From assembly GCA_025765595.1 (NCBI GenBank), contig JAIVFH010000094.1:62001-126000 (forward strand): a DNA stretch of 64,000 nucleotides, written 5' to 3'. The position numbers were made by a program, and so were the translations under genes. This document shows positions 42,888 to 54,890 of this stretch, piece after piece. The notes below the pieces were generated by a model, which had not been told where the DNA came from, did not search any database, and saw only the letters and a program-made list of their open reading frames with translations. Source of the stretch: Obelidium mucronatum. Its lineage: Eukaryota; Chytridiomycota; Chytridiomycetes; Chytridiales; Chytriomycetaceae. How positions within the stretch are numbered: position 1 is the stretch's first letter; each line of letters starts with the position of its first letter.

Positions 42888-45800
42888 TCACCACCCTTGC
42901 TCAATTTGCAGTCCTTGGGTGTAAAAAGCTGGAATGCTTGAATTTTTCAGCCGGTCCATCACCACTTTACACGCATCGTCAAATACTTCCGGGTGGTAAT
43001 CACCGTTTTCCTCCAAATCAACGATTAGTTTATCCCGAACCGCTTGCGGAAGCTTCAGATGGTTGTATGTGAAGAATTTTTCGGCCACTTCGGCAGTTTG
43101 CGCAGCCAACTCATTCCGGCTGGTGTGGACAGTCACTCCATTCCGTAATACGAAATCAGGAATGTCTTTGCACTTTTTTCGATAGTGTTCCATGAGTAAA
43201 ATGAACTCCAAGTCTTTTTCACTGTGATTGAGAATCAAGTAATTGTAAAAATCGGCGAGCGACAAAGGTGGAGACAAACGGTTCTGAAGAACTTGAACAA
43301 TTAGCGGGTCTTGACCCTTTGTGATGTCTGACTCCACGGGCTCATTATTCAGATCGTCAGGCACAATTGTATTCAATCCAGCCTCGTCGGTGCTATCTTT
43401 GGAGTTTTCAGCTGATGAAGCTAGGAAAACTTGACACTCGTAAAATCGACAATACTTCCAAGAAAGCAGCATTGAAAATGTTTGGGTCAAAGTTGTTGTC
43501 CGTCTCGACACTCTTCAAGATTGCTGTTTTAACTTTTGATGTGATACAAATCTCGCGATTTCCATTGCTTAATAGAAAGGTTTCAATAATTTTGTAGGCA
43601 GCAAGCTTGATGTCGTCCTGGTCTCCTGTTTTACAAATTTTCCTGTAGTTTACGATGGACATGTAAAAGTCGAAGTTCTCCTCAGAATGTTCTTTCTTCA
43701 AGTAAAGATAAAAGTCGTTCCGGGAGAGTGGGGGACTTGTTTTGTCTGCCAATACTTGAAACAGCAGGTTACTCAGCTTTCCAGCTGTTAGACTCTCTGG
43801 TGCCTCAATATCCAGTAAATCATCCCGTTCTTCGTCGTCGCCCTCTTTAACCTCTTCCGAAATGCGCGCTTCTACGTTTACACCTTTGCTCGTTTTCTTT
43901 GTTCCAACAATTTTGAGCTTCACTCCCTTGGCCTTCGTCGTTGCCATTTTGTAAAACCCAGGAAAAGAAGATCTCTGCATCGTCATACAAACATGGTTTA
44001 TCGCGCCTTCGAAAATATGAGGCGTCCAGTTTCCGTTTTTGTTCACTTCGGAATTCAGAAACAGCTTGATCTGGGGAGTTAGCTGAACGTAGAATTTGGA
44101 CTCTGGCTCGCAATATTTGCTTATAATTTCATTCAGTTCAGTTTTGATTCGGGCGATAGGGCTGTTTGCTGGTAGTTGTGTTGGACTTGTTACGCTTGCG
44201 TTGCTTGGGTTATTGAGGATTCCTTCCGGTACCTTTTCGCAAAGCCGTCGGTACTTTTTAACAGCTAGATAGAAATCGACATAGTGAGCCTTTTTCTCTT
44301 TCTTCAGGTACGTTCTGAAGTCTGTATTTTGCTGATTAGTAACAGCTGCGAAGGTTCAGGTGAAACACGAACAAACCTCTACAGGACAAAGGCGGAGGAA
44401 TTTTATCGTCTAAAGTTTGCTGCAGTCCCAGCTTGAGTTGAGCTGGAGTGACCATATCGGCAAATTGGACGTCACTATTTGCCTCACCACTTACTTTCCA
44501 GAATGACGAAATGCGGTCTCTGGTGGACGAAGAGTCCGTGGGATCGTCAAATACGAAAGATGTAAGCCCCAATCGCGTCAGAATTCGGTGTGTAATGCTG
44601 ACTCGTGACGATGTGTCGGCAATCTCCAAAATTAAATTCTTGACATCTTCTGGAATTTCATTTGGAGCGGTCAGAGTGCCTGGAGATTTCACGGCAATTG
44701 AATCATCGACATTTACTTGAACCTTGCACCTTCCTTTCTGAAATTTCGGGAAACTCGACAACTTGAGCATTGTGACAACGTTTTCAAGCACTTCTTTGAA
44801 TATTTCAGGATGAATATTTCGTTTTTCCGTTTCGGCAATGACCGTGTTTCGAAGATTTCTTGGAACGTTGAGTTCTTGGGGTGCTTTTGGGGAAACAAAT
44901 CTGGCAATTATGTCGGACAGTGCATTTTTGCAGGCTTCAAACAGAGCTGAATCTGGAACTTCTTTTGATTGTCCTGTCAGCACTGGAGCAGGTACTTTGT
45001 CGCACATTGCTTGATATCTTCTGAATGCAATGTAGAACTCAATATTTTCCTCGGAATGATCACGAACAAGGAAGTTATGAAAATCTACAGAATTATTAGT
45101 TCCTGGTTAAAAAGCTATATACTCTAACCTTTCAAGGAAACAGGCGGATGTAGGGTGTCGTCAAGTACTTGTTGTAACGTGTATTTCAACGTTATTGGTC
45201 CCTTTTCAATGGCTTGCTTGTAAAAATTAGGAAAACTTGAAAGCCGCAACATAGTCAAAACATTATCAAGCGCTGCTTTAAACACATCGGGATGGACATT
45301 TTGCTTTTGCTTGACCTTCTACCAGCAATGGCTTCAAAATGTTTGATGGAACGTTGAGTTCACGTTCTCCCCCCAGAGTAAAGAACTTTGAAACTATATC
45401 CTTGGCACCTTCTCTGATTTTCATCAGCCTTGCCTGCTCAGATTCGTCCATTTGCTCCAACTGCTTCAGAGTCACCACGCAGTTGATCTCCTGGAATATA
45501 CTCGCAGATCCGTCTAAACTCTTTCAGCGCCAAATAGAAATCGATATTCTCGTCGGAGTATTCGCGAATAAGAAATCTGTGAAAATCTAAAATAATGCTT
45601 TAACAACAAGCCACATATGACTTCCAATACTACCTTTCATCGAGAATGGTGGCGAGAATTGATCTTCCAAAACTTGAAGGACTCCAAACTTAATTCCATT
45701 GTCGGCATCGGCCAAGATTGAAGATCGTCTTGTTTTTGATGGTTTTGAAAGTCCCGCCACGCTGGAGCGGTGGACTGACATTCTCACAGAGTCTTCCAGC

Positions 45801-48800
45801 TGATCCAGCTTGGAGCGATGGTTTTCTGAAACTCTTCCCGGTTTTGTCAGAGAAGATGCCCGCTTCAATCGCGGGACGACAGGGCTTGTGGGTACATTCG
45901 AATACCCGGCGAAGGAGGCGGCTTGCCCACCTTCCTCATTCTCTCCTCTAAGCTCCATTGCCGGATCGCTTTTTGTGTTTGTTGCTTGCTTTACTTGTAA
46001 AGCATCGATATTCTTCAATGAACTTGATTGATCCAACCCACTCTCTGCAATTTTCTTACACAACGCTCCATCAAGCTTTCCAGCACTACTTGATAGTCTT
46101 CTTCCTCTCGCAAAAAGAGGTTTAGACATAGATTCCTCTTGTTTTGGACTCTTTTTCTTGCTCAAGCGCAGAGAACCTTTGGCAGAAGCGAGAGTGTAGA
46201 AGTTTGGAAAATGAACCAGCTTTTGCTGTGTAAGAACAAATTCCAAAGCTTCTTGAAATACTTCCGGATGAATATTGCGCTTTTCATTTACTTGAGCCAA
46301 CAGCACTTTGAGAGTATCAGCAGGAACTTTGATATCCTGCTTGGCACCACGAGCAAAAAACTTTGCCAGCATTTGAATAACCGAGAAAAATGCCGTTGAA
46401 AGTTGCGAGTCTTTGTAAGCCTTCGAGTTTCGGAGCTGTTCATCAGGGATTGTTTGACAGAGCTTCCGGTATTCAATGAGAGACTTGTAGAATTCTAACG
46501 CGGCTGTATCACCTTCATCGACAAGATATTTCTCGTAATCTGATTTTTAGATCCTGTTAGTTGAATTTCCCCATATACATGTACATGCCTTTTAAAGAGA
46601 AAGGAGGAGCAAACTCATTGTCCCAAATTTCTTGGACTGTGGCTTTCATTTCGTCTCCGACCGCAACTTTAGAAAACGAGAGCTTTCGTCCTCCCATAAG
46701 GTTTGCGGCCCAAGATTTTGGCCTTTGTTTGCTCAACAAATTGGGAGATAAGCGCGAACATTCTCCAGCTGGGCTATCCGCAGAGCTACTGTCAGTACCG
46801 ATACCCGAAATTGTTAGCTCAGGAGGTTGAACTGCTGGAAGCGAGGTGGCTTCTTTTTGAAAGTTCGGGAAACTGGAAAACCGCCAAGCCATTAAAATAC
46901 TTCCAAGAATGTCTTGAAATAAATCCGGATGAATGTTTGCCTTTACATTAATTTCGTCCTTCAACGTGTTTTTCAGATGAATAGGGATGTTCAACTCAAA
47001 CTTTCCATCGGTAACGAAAAACGTAGCCATCATCTCGTTCACAGCACTTTTTGCTGATAATATGCTGCTGTAGTAAGAATCACTGGCATCGACTTCAGCT
47101 GAATTTTTTAACAGCTCCGTCGGAATTTCCGCACATTGTCGTTCATAGTTTTTGAGAGACATGTAGAACTCATAATTTTCTTCAGAATGCTCTTTCTTCA
47201 AGAATTCATAAAAGTCTATTGCGGTCTCTTTAGTGACAAGGAGCATAAAACTTGCACGTTACCTTTTCTAGAAAGAGGTGGTGGTAATAAATCATCCAAA
47301 ACTTGTTGAATAGTCGGCTTCAGCTTTGGATCGCCTTTCGCTGATGCCGATTTGCAAAACACGGGAAAACTTGATAGTCTCATCATTGTGAGAACATTAT
47401 CCAAGGCATCCGTGAATATTTCAGGATGGATGTTCTTTTTTTCCTGCAACTCCAACCGAAGCGGGTTCAGGATTTTGGCGGGAATATTGAGTTCTGTATC
47501 AGATCCTGGCGTCAGAAATTTCAAGTGAATAGCTGCGATTGCCTCTTTTGCTCTTTCTATCTTGGGCATAAGAAATTCATTGGCACTTTCAGAGCTGTCT
47601 TTTAGTAACTCCTCCGGAATTTTCTCGCATAGCTCTTGGTAGGACTTCACTGCCATGTAGAAGTCATAATTTTCTTCAGAATGCTCATTTATTATAAAGG
47701 CATGGAAATCTATGCCGTAAAATGCAGGGTTTAGCGTAGGTACACTCAAAAACGATAAGAAACCTTGTTGAGAAAAAGGCGGACACAATTGATCCTCTAA
47801 GACTTGCAATACAGTGGGTTTGAAATCACTTAAGCCACTGATGCGGTTTGAGCTTCGTTTCGACTCAACATCATTCAAGACACCAGTTTGCTTGACTGTA
47901 GGTGATGGCTCTGACTTAATATCGCTATTTAATTCCGATTTTACATCTTTTTCCGATTCACTGGCCTTGCTCACTGCAGTCTTTGGTCTTGACAAGAGCT
48001 TTGTGAAGGCGACCATATCTCCCCAAGTAGTTTCGGAATTTCTTGGCTGTGCATTTTCTTGTGAAGCAATGATCTTGGTCATGGCTGATTTGCTATTTCT
48101 CCCGTGTATGTCCTTTTGAAATTGATTGAATGATGTTTTAAGTTGGGTCATCACCGCGGCTAAAGCCGGATCAAAGACATCGGGACAGATATTGCTGTGC
48201 TTTTTAATTGCTTCCACGATTCCTGCCTTAATCGGGGCCGCAACTCGAATAGACCCATCAGCACCAAAGAAAGACTCCAATGCAACTGAAATTTCAGCCT
48301 TCGCATTTTCAACTGAAACAAAATGGACATCGTCAATTAAAGCTTCATCGCATTTTAACAGTAGAGGTTTTGGAATTTTGCTGCACAATTCTTGGTATGT
48401 TTGAAGCCAAAAGAAGAATTTGATATTTCCTTCCAAATTTTGGGTTTGCAGATACTCGCGGAATTCTGGAGGAATTTAATAAACAAGCGGCAAAAATTGA
48501 TTTATATTCAAACCTTGAAGCGAATGAGGGGATTGAACTTCATCTTCTAGTACGGCCAGCAGAGTCGCTTTCAATCGAGCTGGGCCTTTGGCAGAAGCAC
48601 TTTTACAAAACACTGGAAAGCTTGAAAGTCTCATCATTGTTAGAACATTGTCGACCGCTGCGTCAAATATTTCTGGATGTATTGTCTTCTTTCCATCTAA
48701 ATGAGCCAAAAGAGGCTTCATGATCTTGGCCGGAATATTCAGTTCTGTGTCAGATCCAGGAGATAGAAACTTGCTTCTTATGGAGTCAATGGCTTGTTTG

Positions 48801-51800
48801 AGAGGCTCCACTTTAAACCAGTCGGGAGTCCCAATTTTCAGCTGGGAAACATCACGCAAGATATCAGGAGATATTCTCTCACAATGATACTGATGGTCTT
48901 TAACGGCCATATAAAAGTCATAGTTCTCTTCGGAATGCTCATTTATGATGAACTGATGAAAATCTGGGAAGAAACCAACAATTTAACAACCTTAATCGAA
49001 ATTTATCTGTCGCAAAGTTTACCGTTGAGCGAAAAGGGTGACTCGCATTTATCTTCCAATACTTGCAAAACTGTAGGTTTAAACTCAGTTGAACTTGCAC
49101 TTGCTGATCTTTTTTCCGAGTAAGATTGTGTTTGACTCAGTTCAGATTCTCGCTGCTTGCGATTTGAACCTTGAACTTCTCTAAGAAAAAGTGGAAAAAC
49201 ACTCTCTTTGAGAACAGTCAAGATGTGATCCACAACGGGATCAAAAATTTTCGGGTTCCAAGAGGAATCTGCAGTAATTGCATTTTGAAGGTCGGCAGGG
49301 AGTTTCAAATCATACTTTGCGCCTTCAGAGATATATAGTTGCATTATGTTGTTACGCTTGTTCTGGGCCTGTGAAAGCTGATTTAAATCATGCCCACTGG
49401 TTTCTTGTGGTGTTTCTTCATCCTTTCCGATTTTCTCACAAAGATCTTCAAACTCTTTACAAGCCAAGTAAAAGCCAATCTTTGCTTCGTCATTTTCTCG
49501 TATCATGAAATTATGGAAATCTATTGAATGAGAAATTACTGAAAGTTCTAAATAAATTCCAAAATTACCATTCAAAGACATCGGAGATGGATGTTGGTCA
49601 TCCAAAACTTGTTTAACTGTTAATTTAAGCTCCAATGATCCCTTAGATGATGCCAGTTTCTGGAAGTTCGGAAAACTGGAGAGTTTCATCATGAGAAGCA
49701 CGTTTTCGGTAATTGGCTTGAATATATCCGGATGAAAGTTGTGCTTTTCACGAACAGCCGCTAGAAACGGCTTCAGTAGCTTGGAAGGAATATTAAGCTC
49801 CGTGGTAGCGTCGTTAGTGAAATATATCTCCAGCATTTGATTCATTGACGAAACAATCTTTCCAATGTGGCCTGAAAAAGGTGAATCCTGCGGTATACAA
49901 GAAACATCATGCAAAATGGCGGAGGGAACTTTTTTGCAGAGGGTTTTATACTCTTGCAATGCCATATAATACTGTATGTTCTCCTCGGAATGTTCTGCTT
50001 TTAAGAAGGACTGGAAATCTGGGAGGCAAAAAGGTAGTAAGCAAATATAAACATTCGTGGAGTTCTTTGAATTCTACCATCTAGAGAATACGGCTTTGAA
50101 TAGCCGTCCTCCAACACTGTATTGATATCAGCAATTGTTGAGGCACGCCTTTTGCCTTTTGCTGCAAGGGTTGGCGCTTTGATAGAAGTCAATGAGTGTT
50201 GTGATGCTGTGGATTTGGTCTCAAATATTCCACTCCCATGAAACGATTCTTTTGATCCTGGAGCATTTGCTCCCATAGACCAAGTCTCAAGCTTTTGAAA
50301 AATGTTGTTTGTGCTAAACTTTCGCACGTCAGGAATATTCAAAATCGGCTCAATGAATGATTCGTGTGATATCTCATATTCATTTTCTTCAGTTCGTTCC
50401 TTTATCTCTCCTTTTGCCAAAGCTGATTTATAGAAATTTGGAAAACTGGATAGTTTCAGCATCTGCAGAACATTTTCCATCGCATCATTGAATACTTCAG
50501 GGTGGATGTTCTTCCTTTTGTTGATGGATAAGACTAATGCTTTGGAAATGTTTGATGGGATATTCAGCTCATGCTTTGCCCCTTTTGCAAAGAACCGATC
50601 CAGGATCTGTACAACAGCCATGGCTACACTGGCTAATTTTAAGGTGTCTGAAGCCTCAACAAATGCGGGGCTTGCATTCCTCAGCAGCTCCTCCGGTATA
50701 TCGCTGCAGAGTTGTATATATTCACGGAGTGCTAATAAAACTCGATGTTTTCTTCAGAATGCTCCGCGTGAAGAAATTCAACGAAATCTGTATTTCTGAA
50801 ATTTAGAAAAAAATTGAATGGAGCAACCCGAACCTTTCAATGAAAATGGGGGCAAAAACTCATCCTCGAGAACTTCTTGAATATTGATTTTAGGCGTAAA
50901 CTCTGTATCCCGGGGAGATACGGCTTTTTCATGACCACAGCTGGAACTACTCCCGCTGACACTTTGGGGTCGTAGTGTCGGGTTCAAGAGCGATTTGATA
51001 CTCAGGCGAATATCGGGCTTTGGAGAAATTGTAGAATTAAAAGAAACATTCGATTTTGTTTTTCGATTCAGTAGCGGTGGAGCTACTAGACTCGGACTTA
51101 ATGATACAGTAGGAGTTATCTGGGATATATCTTCAGCTGTTTCCTGTAACGATTTTTGAGTCTTCTCCACTTCTTTTTGAAAATTTGGGAAACTCGATAA
51201 TTTGAGCATAGCTAACACATTTTGGAGTATTCCGTCGAATACATCCGGATGAATGTTCTTCTTGACATTGACTTCACTGAAAAATGGCTTCTTGAGCAAA
51301 ACTGGCACATTAAGATCGTATTTCGATTGCTCTTCAAAGAATGTGTTCATAATAAAGAGCAATTTATCCTTTGCCTTGATCAGATTGTCTTGAACAACGA
51401 TGTCACTGACAAGTATATCAGAATTTTTGAGCACTTCAGCAGGAATATCGATGCATATTTGCTTGTACTCCTTCAAAGCCTTATAAAACTCAATATTTTC
51501 TTCAGAATGCTCTCGTTTCAGGAACTGATAAAAGTCTATTTTATGAAGTGGTCAATGCCTTAAGATGATGCCAAAAATTGTCATACCGTTAAAGGACATT
51601 GGTGGCCTACATTGATCCTCTAAAATCTGCAGAACAGTGACTTTTGGTCGCAGCGCCCCCTTCATTGACGCTTCCTTGTAAAAGTTAGGGAAGCTCGACA
51701 GCCGAAGCATTGCAAATATATTCTCCAACACTCCTTGAAAAACTTCGGGATGAATATTGTGCTTCTCATTGACTTGAGAGAGCAAAGGTTTTAGTAGGTT

Positions 51801-52344
51801 CGCGGGAACATTGAGTTCCTTCTCAGCCCCAATGATAAAGAATCTATCAATCAGCGCGGCCATCATTCGACGTGCCTTATCAAGTTGTAATTGATCTGCT
51901 GTATCTAGGGATTGGTTCGCGTGGTAAAGGTGCTGGCTGGGAATAGTTTCACATAATCTTTCATATGTTTTCAAGGTTGAATAGAAACAGCTATTTTCAT
52001 CACATTGGTCCTTCTCCAAATATCTGTGAAAGTCTATGAGACTAAGATTAGAAAAAAGAGGGGCTTAGTATGAAAGCAGACAAGGTATACCTTTCATAGA
52101 AAAAGGCGGGGCAAACTGATCCTCCATCACTTGTTGAACAGAGATTTTGATGACGCCATCAGTTTCGGAAAGCCGGCGTGCTTTGCTTTGTTTTTGTTTT
52201 AATGTATTCTGGACTTCATCGCTGGGGAAGAATATCTTCGTTGGGACTCAATAACGCGTTGGCAAGTTCTGCCGCTTGTACGTTAAGGCTATGAGTCTGG
52301 CGTGCTTCTTCATCGCCAGTACTCAGTCTTCCGTTCGCCCACAT
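42888..52344 (-). CDS. Giant protein with 15 tandem RGS boxes
   Basis: Fourteen exons on the minus strand (upper-lower): 52,344-52,091, 52,033-51,587, 51,535-50,834, 50,787-50,078, 50,018-49,569, 49,520-49,023, 48,963-48,514, 48,465-47,764, 47,709-47,263, 47,215-46,589, 46,539-45,634, 45,586-45,129, 45,084-44,377, 44,321-42,888; about 2,930 codons. Each unit has a box QVLEDxxxPPxSxKG, then F..FL..EHSEEN..FY.A...Y..LC, then E.N.P..I..PL, HPE(V/I)F, and NVLTM.RLSSFP.F. This is the fungal RGS pattern. Exons 2-13 hold one unit each, exon 14 three (two introns lost). Introns are 43-59 nt, always phase 1 after the same KG. One GC-AG intron. Frame breaks: +1 near 52,225, 45,480, 45,318 and 43,425; -1 near 50,732. 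Start is the first Met after an upstream stop. No other domain seen. Confidence 0.88.
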
Positions 52345-52470
52345 GGACTGCGATGCAGAGATTATGTGATGTTTTGAAGGGAACTGTTGTGTCGGGCAAC
52401 GGAAAATTTAATCCTTTGTTCTCCCAAAGAGGACGGAGACAAAAGCATAAACAGAAAACTGGTTTATTTC

Positions 52471-53114
52471 TCAAGATTTCATAGGAACTTCAACTGTCGC
52501 CTTGAGGTCTTCTACATATTGTTGTAAATCATCTTCAAATCGCATCTTGGCACAAAGTCCTTTGACCAAAGCATTTATCTGACTCGGCCCATTCAATACT
52601 CTCCAACAATTTCCAATCTTGAAGAAATTGTTTCATAATATCCACCTTGACGGCGTGAGGAGTCTTGACAGCGGTTTTCATCAATCCAGTATAGTGAAGT
52701 GAACTTCAGGATGTCGGCTTTGACGTAGCCCCACGACTGCTTTTCAATACGGAAGTCAATAATCATTGCCGTTCCACCCACTTGACCGCAGTTGGAGGAG
52801 TTAGTTGCGCAATCACGAAGGCAAAGGACGCGAGATATCAAATCGACAATAAGACCAAATGGCAATCCTTCGTGGCGATATAGATGGTCTTCTTTGTGCC
52901 GCGAAAGGGTCCATCATTGACATCACAAGTTAATCCAGTTTGGATTCCACTCTTTTTTGGAGAAAATGAAATATCGAAGAGGTTTTCGTCAAGAACTGCC
53001 TTGGCATGTTGATAGAGAAAGTAATCCTTGACGGCAGCTTGAATTACTTCAGCGTTTCCATCCAGATACTCCACTACTCCAGTGGTTTTCTTCGTTGGAA
53101 ATTTTGGAAGACAT
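52471..53114 (-). CDS. Unrecognised protein with several frame breaks
   Basis: Best read as one ~210-aa protein: MSSKISNEENHW, then VEYLDGNAEVIQAAVKDYFL, AVLDENLFDISFSPKKSG, GTKKTIYIAT, GLPFGLIVDLISRVLCLRDC, GGTAMIIDFRIEKQSWGYVK, VKVDIMKQFLQDWKLLESIE and SQINALVKGLCAKMRFEDDL. Four single-base breaks (near 53,075, 52,870, 52,682 and 52,552; three +1, one -1) separate these in 640 bp, the densest in the window, so it could be a decaying gene or a poorly read patch. No domain recognised. It lies head to tail upstream of the poly-RGS gene. Confidence 0.45.
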
Positions 53115-53162
53115 AATTTATTAAACCCGATTTATGGAAAACGGAAAAAGAGCAAAAGTTTT

Positions 53163-54819
53163 CTACTGAATAGATGCGTAGAATTCTTGCAGAAGATTTT
53201 GAGGAACTCGCTTCGAGGCGCGCTCCGCAAACACAGTGACTCCACATTCAGTTCCGCGAATTTTTTGCATCCCTGCCTCTAAAAACAGACGGCCCCACTT
53301 CGGATCATGATATCCATCCACAAGCGCAACTCTTCGCACAATTTCATCTTCCCACCATTGAGCGAGTCGCGTCTCATCTATACCTCCCATCAACCGCTTG
53401 GGTAGATCCTGAGTATAGAGAACTTGATAAACCTAGCAAACTGGCCCATGCATCTGTTGCCGCATAGTTTTTTTGGCGCTCGTTCAATGGTCTAGTCCAG
53501 TCACCGACTTGGAGATCCTTTGGTTTTGAAACCTTCAATCCCAAATACATTGCCGCCAGAGTCGCCAACCCGCGTTGCGTCTTCCCCTGTGACCTTTCCG
53601 CAATTTCAACGATCCCTTCACTCTTAATTCCGAATTTCCGAATGGTTTTTCTTTCGCCAGCCGCCTCTGCGCACACTTTTTTGATATCAGGATGGGAAAG
53701 GACCCATTGGATGGATTGAGGGAGGGGTGGCTGAACGGTTGATTGATGAACCAAAAGACATTTTCTCGGAGTAGCAATTTGAATGAGGTTGGGTGTGCTG
53801 GCGTTTTTGGAAAACATGATAACAGTTGTTTCGGTGTCGAATCCCAGAATTGTGTGGGGTTTAGGGATCCAGGTTCTAAGAAGAAGGGCGTCAATCATTT
53901 TCATGCAATCTTGCTCTGGAGCCTAATATTTACCCATCGGGACGAACATGGTCTACAATCTGCGTTTTCACGAATTCATCACAGATTTCTGGAGAAGTTC
54001 CGTAAACAATTTCGTAACCTCTTGGAAGAAAGCACGGGATCAAGTCAAACGGAAGCTCGCTGGCTATAGGGAGTGGTGGGTCGAATCCAGATCTCTGATA
54101 CTCTGAATATACATGGGACACATTCACAGACTCGGAGGGAATGGGAAAGGACTTGAATGTCAGTCTGTCTCCATCAATAACAGGCTCTCCATTCAGCTTT
54201 TTCAAATTCAAAAGAGGCTCCCCACCCTTGTTGACTTTAAAAAGTGATGGGAAAAAGGAGATGTACGAGGGTAAGCCACTGCCATGTCTGGTAGACCAAT
54301 ATGGCTTGCTATCGCCATCTACAATACAATACATTATTACAGCTCACATTTATGGAATATATGCCTACTTAATTTCACTAGTGATGCAACCTCAGAGGTC
54401 AATAAACCCTTTTCAGTGACAATGGGTAAGTAGTGCTGATTAACGCACTTCTGCTTATTCGATAACTTTTCGAGAGCAGCAGCATCCAGAGAATCAAATC
54501 TGCTCTTTTTCAGAGATTTTTTTGTGAGGGCTTCTTCCAGAGCTATCCGGAGGGCATTAAAAGTTTCAACAAATCGCTTTTGCCTCGCATTGCTTTGGCG
54601 CTGAGGAGAAGAATGAGGCCGAGTTTTAATCTTTGGAATGCTGCTTGTGAATTTTGAGGTTAAGGTATCCGCGGCTCTTGAAGGAAACTTGGAGTCAGCC
54701 CACTGGGGTTTCTTCGAGTATAACCTCACTAATAGCTCTGTAAGTATACATATAGGAAGAAGTCTTGGCACTTGATTACCTTGTGGGAATCTGAACAGCA
54801 GGCTGGCAGTTGAGAACAT
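53163..54819 (-). CDS. 3'-5' exonuclease-domain protein, paralogue A
   Basis: Four exons (54,819-54,780, 54,737-54,369, 54,318-53,934, 53,875-53,163), about 500 aa. MFSTASLLFRFPQ start suggests a mitochondrial presequence. A basic N-terminal part, an unnamed middle domain (KPYWSTRHGSGLPSYISFFP ... FDLIPCFLPRGYEIVYG), then a WRN/RNase D-like DnaQ exonuclease: Exo I GFDTETT, Exo II region HPDIKKVCAEAAGE, Exo III YAATDAW (Tyr and Asp). The usual Exo II Asp appears as Glu (AAGE), and the neighbouring VVD of paralogue B is RKT here. After YAATDAW one +1 break near 53,432 (CTAGG) interrupts VYQVLYTQDL. Tail: WWEDEIVRRVALVDGYHDPKW. Tandem with paralogue B. Confidence 0.75.
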
Positions 54820-54890
54820 CAAGGTGGGAAACAAGTAAATAATTATAATAAATAAAAAAAGATAAATTAACATTCTTGAATTAATTGCAT

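Noticed and set aside
42888..52344. Poly-RGS array as a row of separate single-RGS genes
   Set aside because: No stop codon or start region falls between units except at located single-base breaks; each exon joins the next in phase through a short canonical intron.
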